41,257 nt of DNA. Origin: Bacteroidota bacterium. Lineage in GTDB: Bacteria; Bacteroidota; Bacteroidia; NS11-12g; UBA955. Positions 7,996-15,371 of the stretch are shown here, piece after piece. The stretch spans positions 1 to 41,257 of the forward strand of contig SXYY01000057.1 in assembly GCA_005788145.1 (NCBI GenBank). The letters run 5' to 3'. Under the pieces are notes generated by a model, which was given only the letters and a program-made list of their open reading frames with translations, searched no databases and was not told where the DNA came from. The translations under genes were made by a program, and so were the position numbers. The first letter of the stretch is position 1. Every line of letters begins with the position of its first letter.

Positions 7996-8829
7996 ATGAC
8001 TACTATTACTGCATCAGAAGTAAATAAACTGCGTCAAATGACCGGCGCAGGTATGATGGATTGCAAAAACGCTTTGGTAGAAACCAACGGTGATTTCGAA
8101 GCTGCGGTTGATTTTTTGCGCAAAAAAGGTGCGAAAATCGCTGCGAAACGCGCGGATCGCGAAGCTACTGAAGGATGTGTTATCGCCACGACCAACGATG
8201 CTCGCAGCGCGGGTGTGATCGTTTTGTTGAGCTGTGAAACGGATTTTGTTGCCAAAAACGAAAACTTTGTTGCGTTGGCAAAAAATATCGCCAAAGTGGC
8301 TTTGGAGAACCAACCTGCAGACGTTGACGCATTGAAGGCATTGTCGATTGGCGGTGTGAGCATTGCAGATCGTTTGTTGGAAGAAGTTGCCAAAATTGGG
8401 GAAAAGATTGACGTTAGTAAATATGAGTTGGTACAAGGTGCCAACGTGGTATCTTATATTCATGGTGCTAACCGCATGGGTGTTTTGGTTGAAATGAACA
8501 ATGTCGCCAACGATGCCAACCACACTGCAGGAAAAGATGTAGCAATGCAAATTGCCGCAATGAATCCCGTTGCTGTGAACCGCGATAGTGTGGATGCCAA
8601 TACCATCGAGCGTGAATTGGAAATCGGTCGCGAGCAAGCACGTGCTGAGGGTAAGCCTGAAGCCATGATTGACCGTATTGCCGATGGTAAGTTGCAGAAG
8701 TTTTTCAAGGAATCTACTTTGTTGGCGCAGGATTTCGTGAAAGATGGTTCTATGACCATCGAGAAATACTTGTCTGGCGTTGAGCCCGGTCTTACCGTTT
8801 CAAGTTTCAAGCGAGTGCAACTCGGATAA
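7996..8829 (+). CDS. tsf: translation elongation factor Ts
   Basis: A 277-residue EF-Ts, the guanine-nucleotide exchange factor of EF-Tu. The N-terminal UBA-like module reads VNKLRQMTGAGMMDCKNAL with FLRKKGAKIAAKRADR; the core contains SCETDFVAKNENF, which touches EF-Tu. Full length. It ends just before an intrinsic terminator, so most transcripts of the rplM operon should stop here. Confidence 0.98.
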   Translation: MTTITASEVNKLRQMTGAGMMDCKNALVETNGDFEAAVDFLRKKGAKIAAKRADREATEGCVIATTNDARSAGVIVLLSCETDFVAKNENFVALAKNIAKVALENQPADVDALKALSIGGVSIADRLLEEVAKIGEKIDVSKYELVQGANVVSYIHGANRMGVLVEMNNVANDANHTAGKDVAMQIAAMNPVAVNRDSVDANTIERELEIGREQARAEGKPEAMIDRIADGKLQKFFKESTLLAQDFVKDGSMTIEKYLSGVEPGLTVSSFKRVQLG

Positions 8830-8842
8830 TCAATAAATTTTA

Positions 8843-8868
8843 AATCCCTCGAAAGAGGGATTTTTTTT
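8843..8868 (+). terminator. Rho-independent terminator between tsf and pyrH
   Basis: AATCCCTC (8843-8850), a GAAA tetraloop (8851-8854) and GAGGGATT (8855-8862), followed by six more T residues. It ends only 19 bases before the pyrH start, and no convincing TAnnTTTG promoter lies between, so pyrH may depend partly on readthrough. Confidence 0.88.
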
Positions 8869-8887
8869 GCTAATATTACAACATCAA

Positions 8888-9598
8888 ATGAGGTTTAAAA
8901 GAATACTACTGAAATTAAGTGGTGAGGCTCTGTTGGGCACTCAATCATATGGAATCGACGCCAAAGTGCTCGAGGCTTATGCCAAGGAAGTAAAGAAAGT
9001 GGTAGATGCGGGCGTAGAAGTAGCCGTAGTCATTGGTGGCGGCAACATCTTCCGTGGCGTTCAAGGCGCTCAAGGGGGCGTTGTAGATCGCGCTACAGGT
9101 GATTATATGGGTATGTTGGCCACAATGATCAACGCCATGGCCTTGCAAGGCGCTTTTGAAAAAGTGGGAATGTCGACTCGTTTGCTCTCTGCCATCAAGA
9201 TGGAACAAATTTCAGAACCCTTTATTCGTCGCCGTGCCATTCGTCACCTTGAAAAAGGTCGTGTGGTAATTTTCGGTGCCGGCACAGGAAATCCCTATTT
9301 TACTACCGATACAGCTGCGTCGTTGCGAGCCGTGGAGATTGAGGCCGATGTGGTGATCAAAGGAACCCGTGTGGATGGCATTTATGACAGCGATCCAGAA
9401 AAGAACCCTAGGGCTGTGAAATACGATGCAATTTCTTTCAAGAAGGTTTACGACCTCGGACTGGAAGTAATGGATTTAACGGCCATTACATTGTGTCAGG
9501 AGAACAACAAACCCATCGTGGTGTTTGATATGAATGGCGAGGGGAATTTGATGAAGTTGGTGCAGGGCGAAAAAGTAGGAACGCTGGTGATCGACTAA
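8888..9598 (+). CDS. pyrH: UMP kinase
   Basis: A 236-residue amino-acid-kinase-fold enzyme that phosphorylates UMP to UDP. It shows KRILLKLSGEALLG (ATP site), VVIGGGNIFRG, DYMGMLATMINA, FGAGTGNPYFTTDTAA and the uridine/ATP motifs KGTRVDGIYDSDP. The frame extends upstream to a TTG at 8867, but that lies within the terminator; the ATG at 8888 gives the standard N-terminus. It follows tsf as in most bacteria, but the usual next gene frr (ribosome recycling factor) is absent and a small alpha-CTD-like gene follows. Confidence 0.97.
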   Translation: MRFKRILLKLSGEALLGTQSYGIDAKVLEAYAKEVKKVVDAGVEVAVVIGGGNIFRGVQGAQGGVVDRATGDYMGMLATMINAMALQGAFEKVGMSTRLLSAIKMEQISEPFIRRRAIRHLEKGRVVIFGAGTGNPYFTTDTAASLRAVEIEADVVIKGTRVDGIYDSDPEKNPRAVKYDAISFKKVYDLGLEVMDLTAITLCQENNKPIVVFDMNGEGNLMKLVQGEKVGTLVID

Positions 9599-9610
9599 CA
9601 GGGGCATGCA

Positions 9611-9877
9611 ATGAGTCGTTGTAATTTGCAATTGAATCAGCATTTACAGCAAGAGATGACACTTCGTTGCCAACAATTGGATAAACGTATTTTATCATGG
9701 GGGCTGGCTTCGCCAGCCCTACATGCGTTGGTATCGCTGAATATTAAAACGGTGGAGGATTTGCTATCGTGCACGCGTGCAGAAGTTGCAGCAGCCCATG
9801 GGATGGGTTATACGGGCTTGCAGCGCATTGAGACAGGATTGTTGTCGTTGGGAATCAACTGGAACCAATCAGCTTAG
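9611..9877 (+). CDS. orphan RNA polymerase alpha-CTD-like small protein
   Basis: An 88-residue protein whose last 65 residues follow the helix-hairpin-helix pattern of the RNA polymerase alpha C-terminal domain: L(D)KRILSWGLASPALHAL, then LNIKTVEDLLSCTRAEV, then HGMGYTGLQRIETGLLSLGINW. Relative to E. coli RpoA the DNA-contact positions are changed: Arg265 is Pro35, Asn268 is His38, Lys298 is Thr68 and Ser299 is Gly69; Gly296 is kept (Gly66). It may therefore bind protein rather than UP-element DNA. It begins 12 bases after pyrH. An internal ATG at 9656 is an alternative start. A perfect 8-bp hairpin lies inside the gene (9701-9719). Function unknown. Confidence 0.7.
   Translation: MSRCNLQLNQHLQQEMTLRCQQLDKRILSWGLASPALHALVSLNIKTVEDLLSCTRAEVAAAHGMGYTGLQRIETGLLSLGINWNQSA
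9701..9719. repeat. perfect hairpin inside the alpha-CTD-like gene
   Basis: GGGCTGGC (9701-9708), loop TTC and GCCAGCCC (9712-9719). The form, a GC-rich stem closed by TTC, resembles short REP-like palindromes, but only one copy with this exact sequence was noticed in the window. Confidence 0.5.
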
Positions 9878-9900
9878 TTGGGATGAGTACAGTTTAAAAC

Positions 9901-9928
9901 AAAAAAAGACGGCCTCGGCCGTCTTTTT
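9901..9928. terminator. bidirectional terminator between the pyrH unit and rpsT
   Basis: GACGGCC (9908-9914), loop TC, GGCCGTC (9917-9923), with seven A before and five T after. It serves both converging transcripts. Confidence 0.92.
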
Positions 9929-9950
9929 AAATATCTAGTAACTTTTGGAC

Positions 9951-10205
9951 TTACGCCAAAGAGTTCACATGCTTCTGCAGACTTGACTTCAAGTTGCCAG
10001 CTTTGTTCTTATGGATTACATTGCGCTTGGCCAATTTGTCCAAAGCAGAGAAAGCGTTTGTCAACAACTTCAATGCCTCGTCTTTGGTGGTTGCCTTGCG
10101 AATGGTCTTCACGATATTACGAGCAGTCTTGTGCTGGTAGCGGTTGAGATCACGCTTGGCAGCGTTGGCTCTGATTCTTTTGATTGAGGACTTATGATTT
10201 GCCAT
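9951..10205 (-). CDS. rpsT: 30S ribosomal protein S20
   Basis: An 84-residue S20, basic and helical: MANHKSSIKRIRANAAKRDLN at the N-terminus and VIHKNKAGNLKSSLQKHV near the end are typical. The frame extends seven codons upstream, but the ATG at 10205 gives the conserved start. It is transcribed alone from a good promoter and stops at a shared bidirectional terminator. Confidence 0.97.
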   Translation of the reverse strand: MANHKSSIKRIRANAAKRDLNRYQHKTARNIVKTIRKATTKDEALKLLTNAFSALDKLAKRNVIHKNKAGNLKSSLQKHVNSLA

Positions 10206-10223
10206 TTCTATTAAAAAGGACTG

Positions 10224-10254
10224 CAAAGATAACCAAATGCAATGAATTCAACAA
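10224..10254 (-). promoter_or_regulatory. promoter of rpsT
   Basis: Read on the minus strand: TTG (10254-10252), a 20-base spacer, then TATCTTTG (10231-10224). The ATG follows 18 bases later. A second TTG, three bases nearer, gives a 17-base spacer. Confidence 0.75.
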
Positions 10255-10270
10255 GACATTTCAAAATTTA

Positions 10271-10600
10271 TCAATCATTTTCTGAAGCGAGTTGAACCTT
10301 TAGTCCTTCCATATCTGACGATAGGTGCAATTGGCAACCCAAACGACTGTTGGTTTTGACAAAAAAAGCTTGGTCCAACATCCCCAACTCATCCTCTGTG
10401 GGCTCTGGCAGCGCATGATCGCTGAGGATGTATACCTGGCAAGTGGCACACATCGCCATTCCGCCACATTCACCTTTTACGGGCAATTCTACGGCCCTGC
10501 AAAAATCCATTAAATTCAGCCCCATATCCGTGGGCGCTTCGTAGGTATTTTCTACGCCATCGCGGTCAATAATATGGATGGATATGAGAGAATTTTCCAT
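10271..10600 (-). CDS. [2Fe-2S] ferredoxin, adrenodoxin type
   Basis: A 109-residue electron carrier. The cluster ligands are Cys45, Cys51, Cys54 and Cys89 in the arrangement GECGGMAMCATC ... RLGC, typical of adrenodoxin/ISC-type ferredoxins. The start is the ATG at 10600; the longer open frame runs into the phosphatase gene. It lies two bases after that gene and is probably co-transcribed. A ferredoxin-NADP reductase at 36350-37390 is a plausible redox partner. A role with the cysteine desulfurase at 32907-34052 in iron-sulfur assembly is possible, but neither link is shown by position. Confidence 0.92.
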   Translation of the reverse strand: MENSLISIHIIDRDGVENTYEAPTDMGLNLMDFCRAVELPVKGECGGMAMCATCQVYILSDHALPEPTEDELGMLDQAFFVKTNSRLGCQLHLSSDMEGLKVQLASEND

Positions 10601-10602
10601 GG

Positions 10603-11247
10603 TTAACGCAAATGGGTGAGGTGGTCTAGGCTGTTTTTGATTTTGATGCGATAATGGTTTTCGTGGTTGTGTTTTTCTACCACATACAAACAAACGTTAT
10701 CGTGTTCAAAATCATCCATTTGTTGCAAGGGTGTGTTGGTGAGCAAACATAAAAATCCACGCAATGCCCTGCCGTGCATACAAATCAATACGGGATTTTC
10801 GCTGACACTTTCAATTTTTTTCAGGGCTAGTTTTTGGCGCTTTTGCATGGCCAATGGCGTTTCTCCGCCGTTGATGGCTTGGTTTAGTTCGCCATTTCTC
10901 CATCGCTGCAACATCGCATAGAATTCTGATCGCGAATGTTCGCTCGGTTGCTGTCCTTCAAGGATTCCCCAATTGATCTCATTGAGTTCAGAGATTACAT
11001 GCGTTGGAATTTTCAGTGGTGCAAAGGGCGCTACGGTCTGATGGGTACGCTTTAGTGAGCTTACATAAATGCGTTGAAATGGGATGTGTTTGTAGGCCTG
11101 AAAGAATGCATCGGCCTGTTGTTGTCCCAGTTCGTTGATATCAGTGTCTACCCCAGAACCCTGTACAATTCCCATGCGGTTGTAATGGGTTTCCCCATGC
11201 CGAATGATGTACATTGTTTTTATGGCGGGGGAGGGTGAACTTTGCAT
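10603..11247 (-). CDS. histidine phosphatase family protein (phosphoglycerate-mutase-like)
   Basis: About 214 residues with the histidine phosphatase signature YIIRHGETHYNR near the N-terminus, an acidic residue in INWGILEGQ, and the second catalytic His in ICMHGRALRGFL. Such enzymes form a phosphohistidine and remove phosphate from small metabolites; the substrate cannot be read from sequence. The ATG at 11247 is chosen, with another at 11214 (MYIIRHGE) equally consistent with family starts. The promoter is probably the TATATTTG on the minus strand at 11292-11285, inside the 5' part of the divergent gene. Confidence 0.9.
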   Translation of the reverse strand: MQSSPSPAIKTMYIIRHGETHYNRMGIVQGSGVDTDINELGQQQADAFFQAYKHIPFQRIYVSSLKRTHQTVAPFAPLKIPTHVISELNEINWGILEGQQPSEHSRSEFYAMLQRWRNGELNQAINGGETPLAMQKRQKLALKKIESVSENPVLICMHGRALRGFLCLLTNTPLQQMDDFEHDNVCLYVVEKHNHENHYRIKIKNSLDHLTHLR

Positions 11248-11292
11248 GGTTAAAAGACGGTGATGGAACGGCCAACGATGGGTGCAAATATA
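11237..11292. promoter_or_regulatory. crossing divergent promoters between the histidine phosphatase and isochorismate synthase genes
   Basis: On the minus strand TATATTTG (11292-11285) is an exact -7 element for the phosphatase. It lies inside the coding start of the plus-strand gene. On the plus strand GAACTTTG (11237-11244) matches TAnnTTTG at seven of eight positions and lies inside the phosphatase 5' end, 18 bases before the ATG at 11263. The two transcripts would overlap at their 5' ends by about 30 bases. Confidence 0.5.
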
Positions 11293-12354
11293 CAACAGGG
11301 GATGGCGATTTATCGTAAGCCCCAAGGCACTTTGCCTGAATTTTCCATCGGCAATTGGTGCGCATTACCGGCAAATGCTGCGTTTTCAGCGGATACATTC
11401 TGTCTTCAGCCTTTTGATAGAACCCGTGATTTGGAGATATTGGAAGTCGCACAGCGCGGTCAGGGTTGGGATGATTGTAATCAGGTTTGGATGCGTTTCA
11501 GCAGTCAGGTTTCGTCTGATTTCCCCCCAAAATCCACGCCAGAGTCCGAATTTGTCTCAGAAGTTTTGGGTATACAGCAGGCCATCGCATCAAAGCGCAT
11601 AGACAAAGCGGTCGCAGCCCGATCCCTATCGGTACCTCAGCCCATGGATTTTCATCAACTCTGGCAATCATTTCGGCAATTGCACGAAGCCTATCCTGCG
11701 GCATTTGTTTTTATATTGATTCATCCGCAATGGGGCTGTTGGATGGGGGCATCGCCAGAAACGTTGTTGCGCGCCGAAAATGGGGAGGCGGTTGTCATGT
11801 CGCTGGCTGGAACCCTGACGGAAGATCAAGGTGGTTGGACGTCAAAGGAGGCTTTGGAGCAATCGGTGACCAGTACCTTTGTCAAGGAGGTTCTCGCGGC
11901 CCAGCAAATTCAAGGCGCATCGGAATCTCAAGTGGGTGAATTGCAAATGGGCAACATCAAACATTTGATGTCGGAATGGCACTTCAAACTCCCATTGCCT
12001 GCTGCTACAGTACTGTTTGATGGCGCGATTGGCGGGTCAGGAAATCTCTTGATGAAACTTGTCGCCCAATTGCATCCAACCCCTGCTGTGGGCGGGTATC
12101 CCCAGGATGCGGCGTTGCACTGGTTGCAAGACAATGAGTCGTTGAACAGGGCGTTGTATTCGGGTTTTGTGGGTGTGCTGGGTTTACAGAAAGCCGACTT
12201 GTTTGTGACATTGCGCTGTGCCCAATTGTTTCAAAGCGGTTACACTTTGTATGCAGGGTGTGGTGTGAATGCGGGTTCAGATCCAAGCGTTGAATGGAAA
12301 GAAACTGCGGCCAAAATGGACCTTGTAGGAAAGTACTTACAATCTATTACTTGA
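11263..12354 (+). CDS. menF: isochorismate synthase / chorismate-binding enzyme
   Basis: A 363-residue protein with the chorismate-binding fold. Conserved pieces are GASPETLLR, SLAGTL, EVL then a central region, LHPTPAVGGYPQDAAL, the catalytic-glutamate stretch DNESLNRALYSGFVGVLG and the C-terminal YAGCGVNAGSDPSVEWKETAAKM. The short N-terminal part and the PTPAVGG motif fit MenF/EntC-type isochorismate synthases of menaquinone synthesis better than anthranilate synthase, but an aminodeoxychorismate synthase cannot be fully excluded. The ATG at 11263 is chosen; a GTG at 11260 and an ATG at 11278 are alternatives. No other men genes are in the window. Confidence 0.85.
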   Translation: MERPTMGANIQQGMAIYRKPQGTLPEFSIGNWCALPANAAFSADTFCLQPFDRTRDLEILEVAQRGQGWDDCNQVWMRFSSQVSSDFPPKSTPESEFVSEVLGIQQAIASKRIDKAVAARSLSVPQPMDFHQLWQSFRQLHEAYPAAFVFILIHPQWGCWMGASPETLLRAENGEAVVMSLAGTLTEDQGGWTSKEALEQSVTSTFVKEVLAAQQIQGASESQVGELQMGNIKHLMSEWHFKLPLPAATVLFDGAIGGSGNLLMKLVAQLHPTPAVGGYPQDAALHWLQDNESLNRALYSGFVGVLGLQKADLFVTLRCAQLFQSGYTLYAGCGVNAGSDPSVEWKETAAKMDLVGKYLQSIT

Positions 12355-12371
12355 TGAGGCTTTGGTTGCTT

Positions 12372-12403
12372 AAACCAGCAGCTGCTGGATTGGCCAATGG
12401 TTT
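12372..12403. repeat. two adjacent palindromes between convergent genes
   Basis: A 14-bp perfect palindrome, CCAGCAGCTGCTGG (12375-12388), is directly followed by a 10-bp palindrome, ATTGGCCAAT (12389-12398). Outer arms AAACCA (12372-12377) and TGGTTT (12398-12403) can also pair, so alternative folds exist. No T-run follows, so it is not a standard terminator. It occupies most of the 87-base gap between converging genes. Confidence 0.5.
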
Positions 12404-12441
12404 GATATCGGGACCCAAGTGCCACGGAAAAAGGGGTTGAT

Positions 12442-13380
12442 TTAACGAAAAATGGTTGGGTTGGGAATGCCTTGTCCGAAATCCGTCGCTTCCAAAGGTT
12501 CCCGTGTAAAGATGCCACGTTTGGAGGGTTTGTAGCCGGAATAATCACCCGTGGGAATGTAGTAATAGACATTGCCATCCGCAGCGGGGAATGCAGGGCC
12601 AATTTCATCGAACACAATGGTTTTTTGTTCTTCTTCGTACCGCATGAGGATGCGTGAGGATTTGTGGTATTCGAAAATCACGCGGTGGTCCTCAGAGGGA
12701 TCTTCCAGTCCGTCGCGAAACAAGGGTGCACCCCAAAAGGGTTTGAGGGCTTTTGGGTCGGCCGCTTCCCCATCGGGTTCAAAACTGAGCACATCAATGA
12801 TGGAACGATTGGAGTTGGGGTTATGTCCATCGAAAAGCATCACCACGTAATACTGTTTTTTCTTGATTTTGTGGGGGATGATTTGGTAGTACAACCCGCC
12901 GATCCACTGGCTATTTTCCAGGGTTGTTTCTTTGGCGTCTTTGGGCAGGTTTTGGGCCGTATCGTGGAGTGTATACAGGGCGATGCCCGCTTTGGTTTTG
13001 TGTTGAATTACGCCGTAGTGGTGAAATACGCCATTCTTGAGGATGATGTTGTAGGTGAACAATCGCACATCCGATTTGGGGTGTGATGCGATGGCTACGG
13101 TGCTCATTCTCAGGTTGGCGAATTCGTGGTCGAAGGAGGCTGGGTTCGACAGGACATCCATCAAGGTTTGTTGCAACTGAACAGCCACAGCAAATTTGGC
13201 TGAGTCTGTGGACGCACTAATGACCAAGGGGGCCACTTTCAAGAGGCTATCCTCTTGGTCGGCAAGGGATGTGAAAGGTGCAACAGGACTGTCAGCGCCT
13301 TGGGCCTGCGCAAATGCGCAAGTGCCCAAGGCGACCATCAGCGTAAATACGCGGTGTATTGAAAGCAGTTTGTACCGCAT
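12442..13380 (-). CDS. secreted protein of unknown function
   Basis: A 312-residue protein with a signal peptide (VFTLMVALGTCAFAQAQ, cleavage after about residue 27). The remainder is predicted soluble and mixed alpha/beta. Recognisable stretches such as FTYNIILKNGVFHHYGVI, KKKQYYVVMLFDGHNPNSNR and ILMRYEEEQKTIVFDEIGP look like a conserved Bacteroidota exported family, but I cannot name it and see no catalytic motif. It starts with an ATG 23 bases after the thiolase stop, so it is probably co-transcribed with the thiolase gene. Confidence 0.75.
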   Translation of the reverse strand: MRYKLLSIHRVFTLMVALGTCAFAQAQGADSPVAPFTSLADQEDSLLKVAPLVISASTDSAKFAVAVQLQQTLMDVLSNPASFDHEFANLRMSTVAIASHPKSDVRLFTYNIILKNGVFHHYGVIQHKTKAGIALYTLHDTAQNLPKDAKETTLENSQWIGGLYYQIIPHKIKKKQYYVVMLFDGHNPNSNRSIIDVLSFEPDGEAADPKALKPFWGAPLFRDGLEDPSEDHRVIFEYHKSSRILMRYEEEQKTIVFDEIGPAFPAADGNVYYYIPTGDYSGYKPSKRGIFTREPLEATDFGQGIPNPTIFR

Positions 13381-13403
13381 AAATGAGATCTATTTGGGTT
13401 GGC

Positions 13404-14582
13404 TTAGCAGTTTTCAACCACAACAGCGCTGGCACCGCCACCGCCGTTGCAGATGGCTGCGCCACCGTATTTGCCGTTGTTTTGCTTGAGCACATGCAAC
13501 AATGTAACCAAAATGCGCGCTCCTGAAGCACCCAATGGATGTCCCAAAGCAACCGCACCACCGTTCACATTCACTTTGCTGGCGTCAAGGTTCAACAACT
13601 TGTTGTTGGCCAAGGATACAACGGAGAAAGCTTCATTTAATTCTACAAAATCCAAATCCGCAACGGAAATGCCTGCGCGTTGAGCGGCAATCGGTAGTGC
13701 TTTGGCAGGGGTGGTGGTAAACCACTCTGGGCTTTGTTCAGCATCGGCAAAACCGATGAGCTTCGCCAATGGAGTTAAGCCCAATTCTTTGCATTTTTCG
13801 CCACTAACCAACACCAAAGCAGCGCCACCATCGTTGATGGTAGAGGCGTTGGCCGCGGTTACGGTGCCGTCTTTTTGGAAAACGGGACGCAAACCGGGGA
13901 TTTTGTCGAAACTGACATTTTTATATTCTTCGTCTTCGCTCACAACCACTTCGCCTTTGCGGGTTTGGATGGTTACAGGCACGATTTCGTCATTGAATTT
14001 TCCGGCCTTCCACGCTTCGGCGGCGCGGGTATAACTTTGGATGGCGTATTGGTCTTGGTCTTCGCGGGAGAAGTTCATTTCCTTGGCGCACAATTCGGCA
14101 CAAGTTCCCATCAAGCTCTTTTCATAGGCATCAGTCAATCCATCGTGGACAATTCCATCCAAGGCTTGCACATGTCCATAGCGGTATCCGCTGCGCGAAT
14201 TCGGTAAATAGTGTGGGGTAAGGCTCATGTTTTCCATTCCACCCGCTACAACGATATCGTTCAAGCCCAACATGATGCTTTGCGCAGCCAATGAAACCGC
14301 TTTCAATCCACTTGCACACACTTTGTTGATGGTGGTGGCGGGAACGTGGTCACCGATACCTGCAAATTTTGATGCCTGTCGGGCCGGTGCTTGTCCCACA
14401 CCCGCTTGTAACACACAGCCCATGAATACTTCATTCACGAGATTGGGATCGATGCCTGCTTTTTCAAGGGCTCCTTTGATGGCGATGGCGCCCAACTGGG
14501 TGGCTGGAACGCTGGAAAGTGCGCCGTTAAAACTCCCCATGGGGGTTCTGGCTGCCGCTACGATGAAAACTTCTTTTGTCAT
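13404..14582 (-). CDS. acetyl-CoA C-acetyltransferase (thiolase)
   Basis: A 392-residue thiolase that condenses or cleaves acetyl-CoA/acetoacetyl-CoA. The nucleophile is Cys89 in NKVCASGLKAV; the second half carries LNEAF, His348 in ALGHPLGASGARI and Cys378 in ICNGGGGAS. Start: the ATG at 14582 (MTKEVFIVAAARTP); the frame continues upstream without family similarity. Transcription probably starts from TATCTTTG at 14604-14597 on the minus strand, 14 bases before the ATG. Confidence 0.95.
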   Translation of the reverse strand: MTKEVFIVAAARTPMGSFNGALSSVPATQLGAIAIKGALEKAGIDPNLVNEVFMGCVLQAGVGQAPARQASKFAGIGDHVPATTINKVCASGLKAVSLAAQSIMLGLNDIVVAGGMENMSLTPHYLPNSRSGYRYGHVQALDGIVHDGLTDAYEKSLMGTCAELCAKEMNFSREDQDQYAIQSYTRAAEAWKAGKFNDEIVPVTIQTRKGEVVVSEDEEYKNVSFDKIPGLRPVFQKDGTVTAANASTINDGGAALVLVSGEKCKELGLTPLAKLIGFADAEQSPEWFTTTPAKALPIAAQRAGISVADLDFVELNEAFSVVSLANNKLLNLDASKVNVNGGAVALGHPLGASGARILVTLLHVLKQNNGKYGGAAICNGGGGASAVVVENC

Positions 14583-14596
14583 AAACGCTAACACCA

Positions 14597-14604
14597 CAAA
14601 GATA
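14597..14604 (-). promoter_or_regulatory. -7 element of the thiolase gene
   Basis: TATCTTTG on the minus strand matches TAnnTTTG; a TTG lies 22 bases upstream of it. The leader to the ATG would be about ten bases. Confidence 0.6.
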
Positions 14605-14666
14605 CGGGTTTGCGGATAATCGATGCCAATTGGCCATTGGTTAATGGCGTTTGTCGGATAATGGTT

Positions 14667-14674
14667 TAGTTTTG
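14667..14674 (+). promoter_or_regulatory. -7 element of tsaB
   Basis: TAGTTTTG matches TAnnTTTG and lies 18 bases before the tsaB ATG. No TTG is at a good distance. Confidence 0.5.
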
Positions 14675-14692
14675 TGCGGTAATTGTTCGTGT

Positions 14693-15367
14693 ATGATTGT
14701 TTTGATTGAGTCATCGGCTGAATTTCCATCGGTTTCCCTTTGTGATGAGCGTGGTTTGCTGCTATGGGATGAAGTGGGAACAGAGCGACAATCACATGCA
14801 GAAAAGTTGCCCATGATGGTGCAGCGAGCCATCGATTTTGCGCGGACTGCAGGCAGGCAGGTCACGGGTGTTGCTTTTCAGGAAGGTCCGGGAAGTTACA
14901 CAGGGTTGCGGATAGGGGTGAGTTTGGCGAAGGGCTTGTGTTATGGGCTGTCGGTGCCTTTGATTTCTGTTTCAGGATTTGTTTGTTTGGCGATGGCAGC
15001 GTTGGAAAATCATCCGAGTTGCACGGAGGCATGGGTGATGATGGATGCGCGCAGAGACGAAGTGTATGCCTTGAGAGCAATACGAGGGGTTGGCGCGATG
15101 GGCGGGGTTACGGCCGAGATATTGCCATCTGAGCGGGTGGTTGGCTATGGTCCTCACACGGTCTTTGTGGGCAATGCCAACGAGAAGGTTCAGCGGTTGT
15201 TGGCGGCGGAGGATGCCGTGTTTTGGGATGAATCGCCCAGGGCATCGCACATGGCAAGAATGGCGGCAGATTGTTTTCAGCGGGGTGAATTTGTGGATTT
15301 GGCGTATTATGAGCCTTTTTATTTGAAAGATTTTGTGGCTGGGGTGAGCAAGAAATTTAGTTTGTAG
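14693..15367 (+). CDS. tsaB: tRNA threonylcarbamoyladenosine biosynthesis protein TsaB
   Basis: A 224-residue ASKHA-fold protein, the partner of TsaD/TsaE in making t6A37 of tRNAs that read ANN codons. Diagnostic are the opening ILIESS-type stretch (VLIESSAEFPSVSL), FQEGPGSYTGLRIGVSLAKGL and VMMDARRDEVYAL. The open frame begins at 14651, but the ATG at 14693 gives the family start and lies after the promoter element. The amidotransferase gene follows after four bases, so the two form an operon. Confidence 0.92.
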   Translation: MIVLIESSAEFPSVSLCDERGLLLWDEVGTERQSHAEKLPMMVQRAIDFARTAGRQVTGVAFQEGPGSYTGLRIGVSLAKGLCYGLSVPLISVSGFVCLAMAALENHPSCTEAWVMMDARRDEVYALRAIRGVGAMGGVTAEILPSERVVGYGPHTVFVGNANEKVQRLLAAEDAVFWDESPRASHMARMAADCFQRGEFVDLAYYEPFYLKDFVAGVSKKFSL

Positions 15368-15371
15368 GGAC

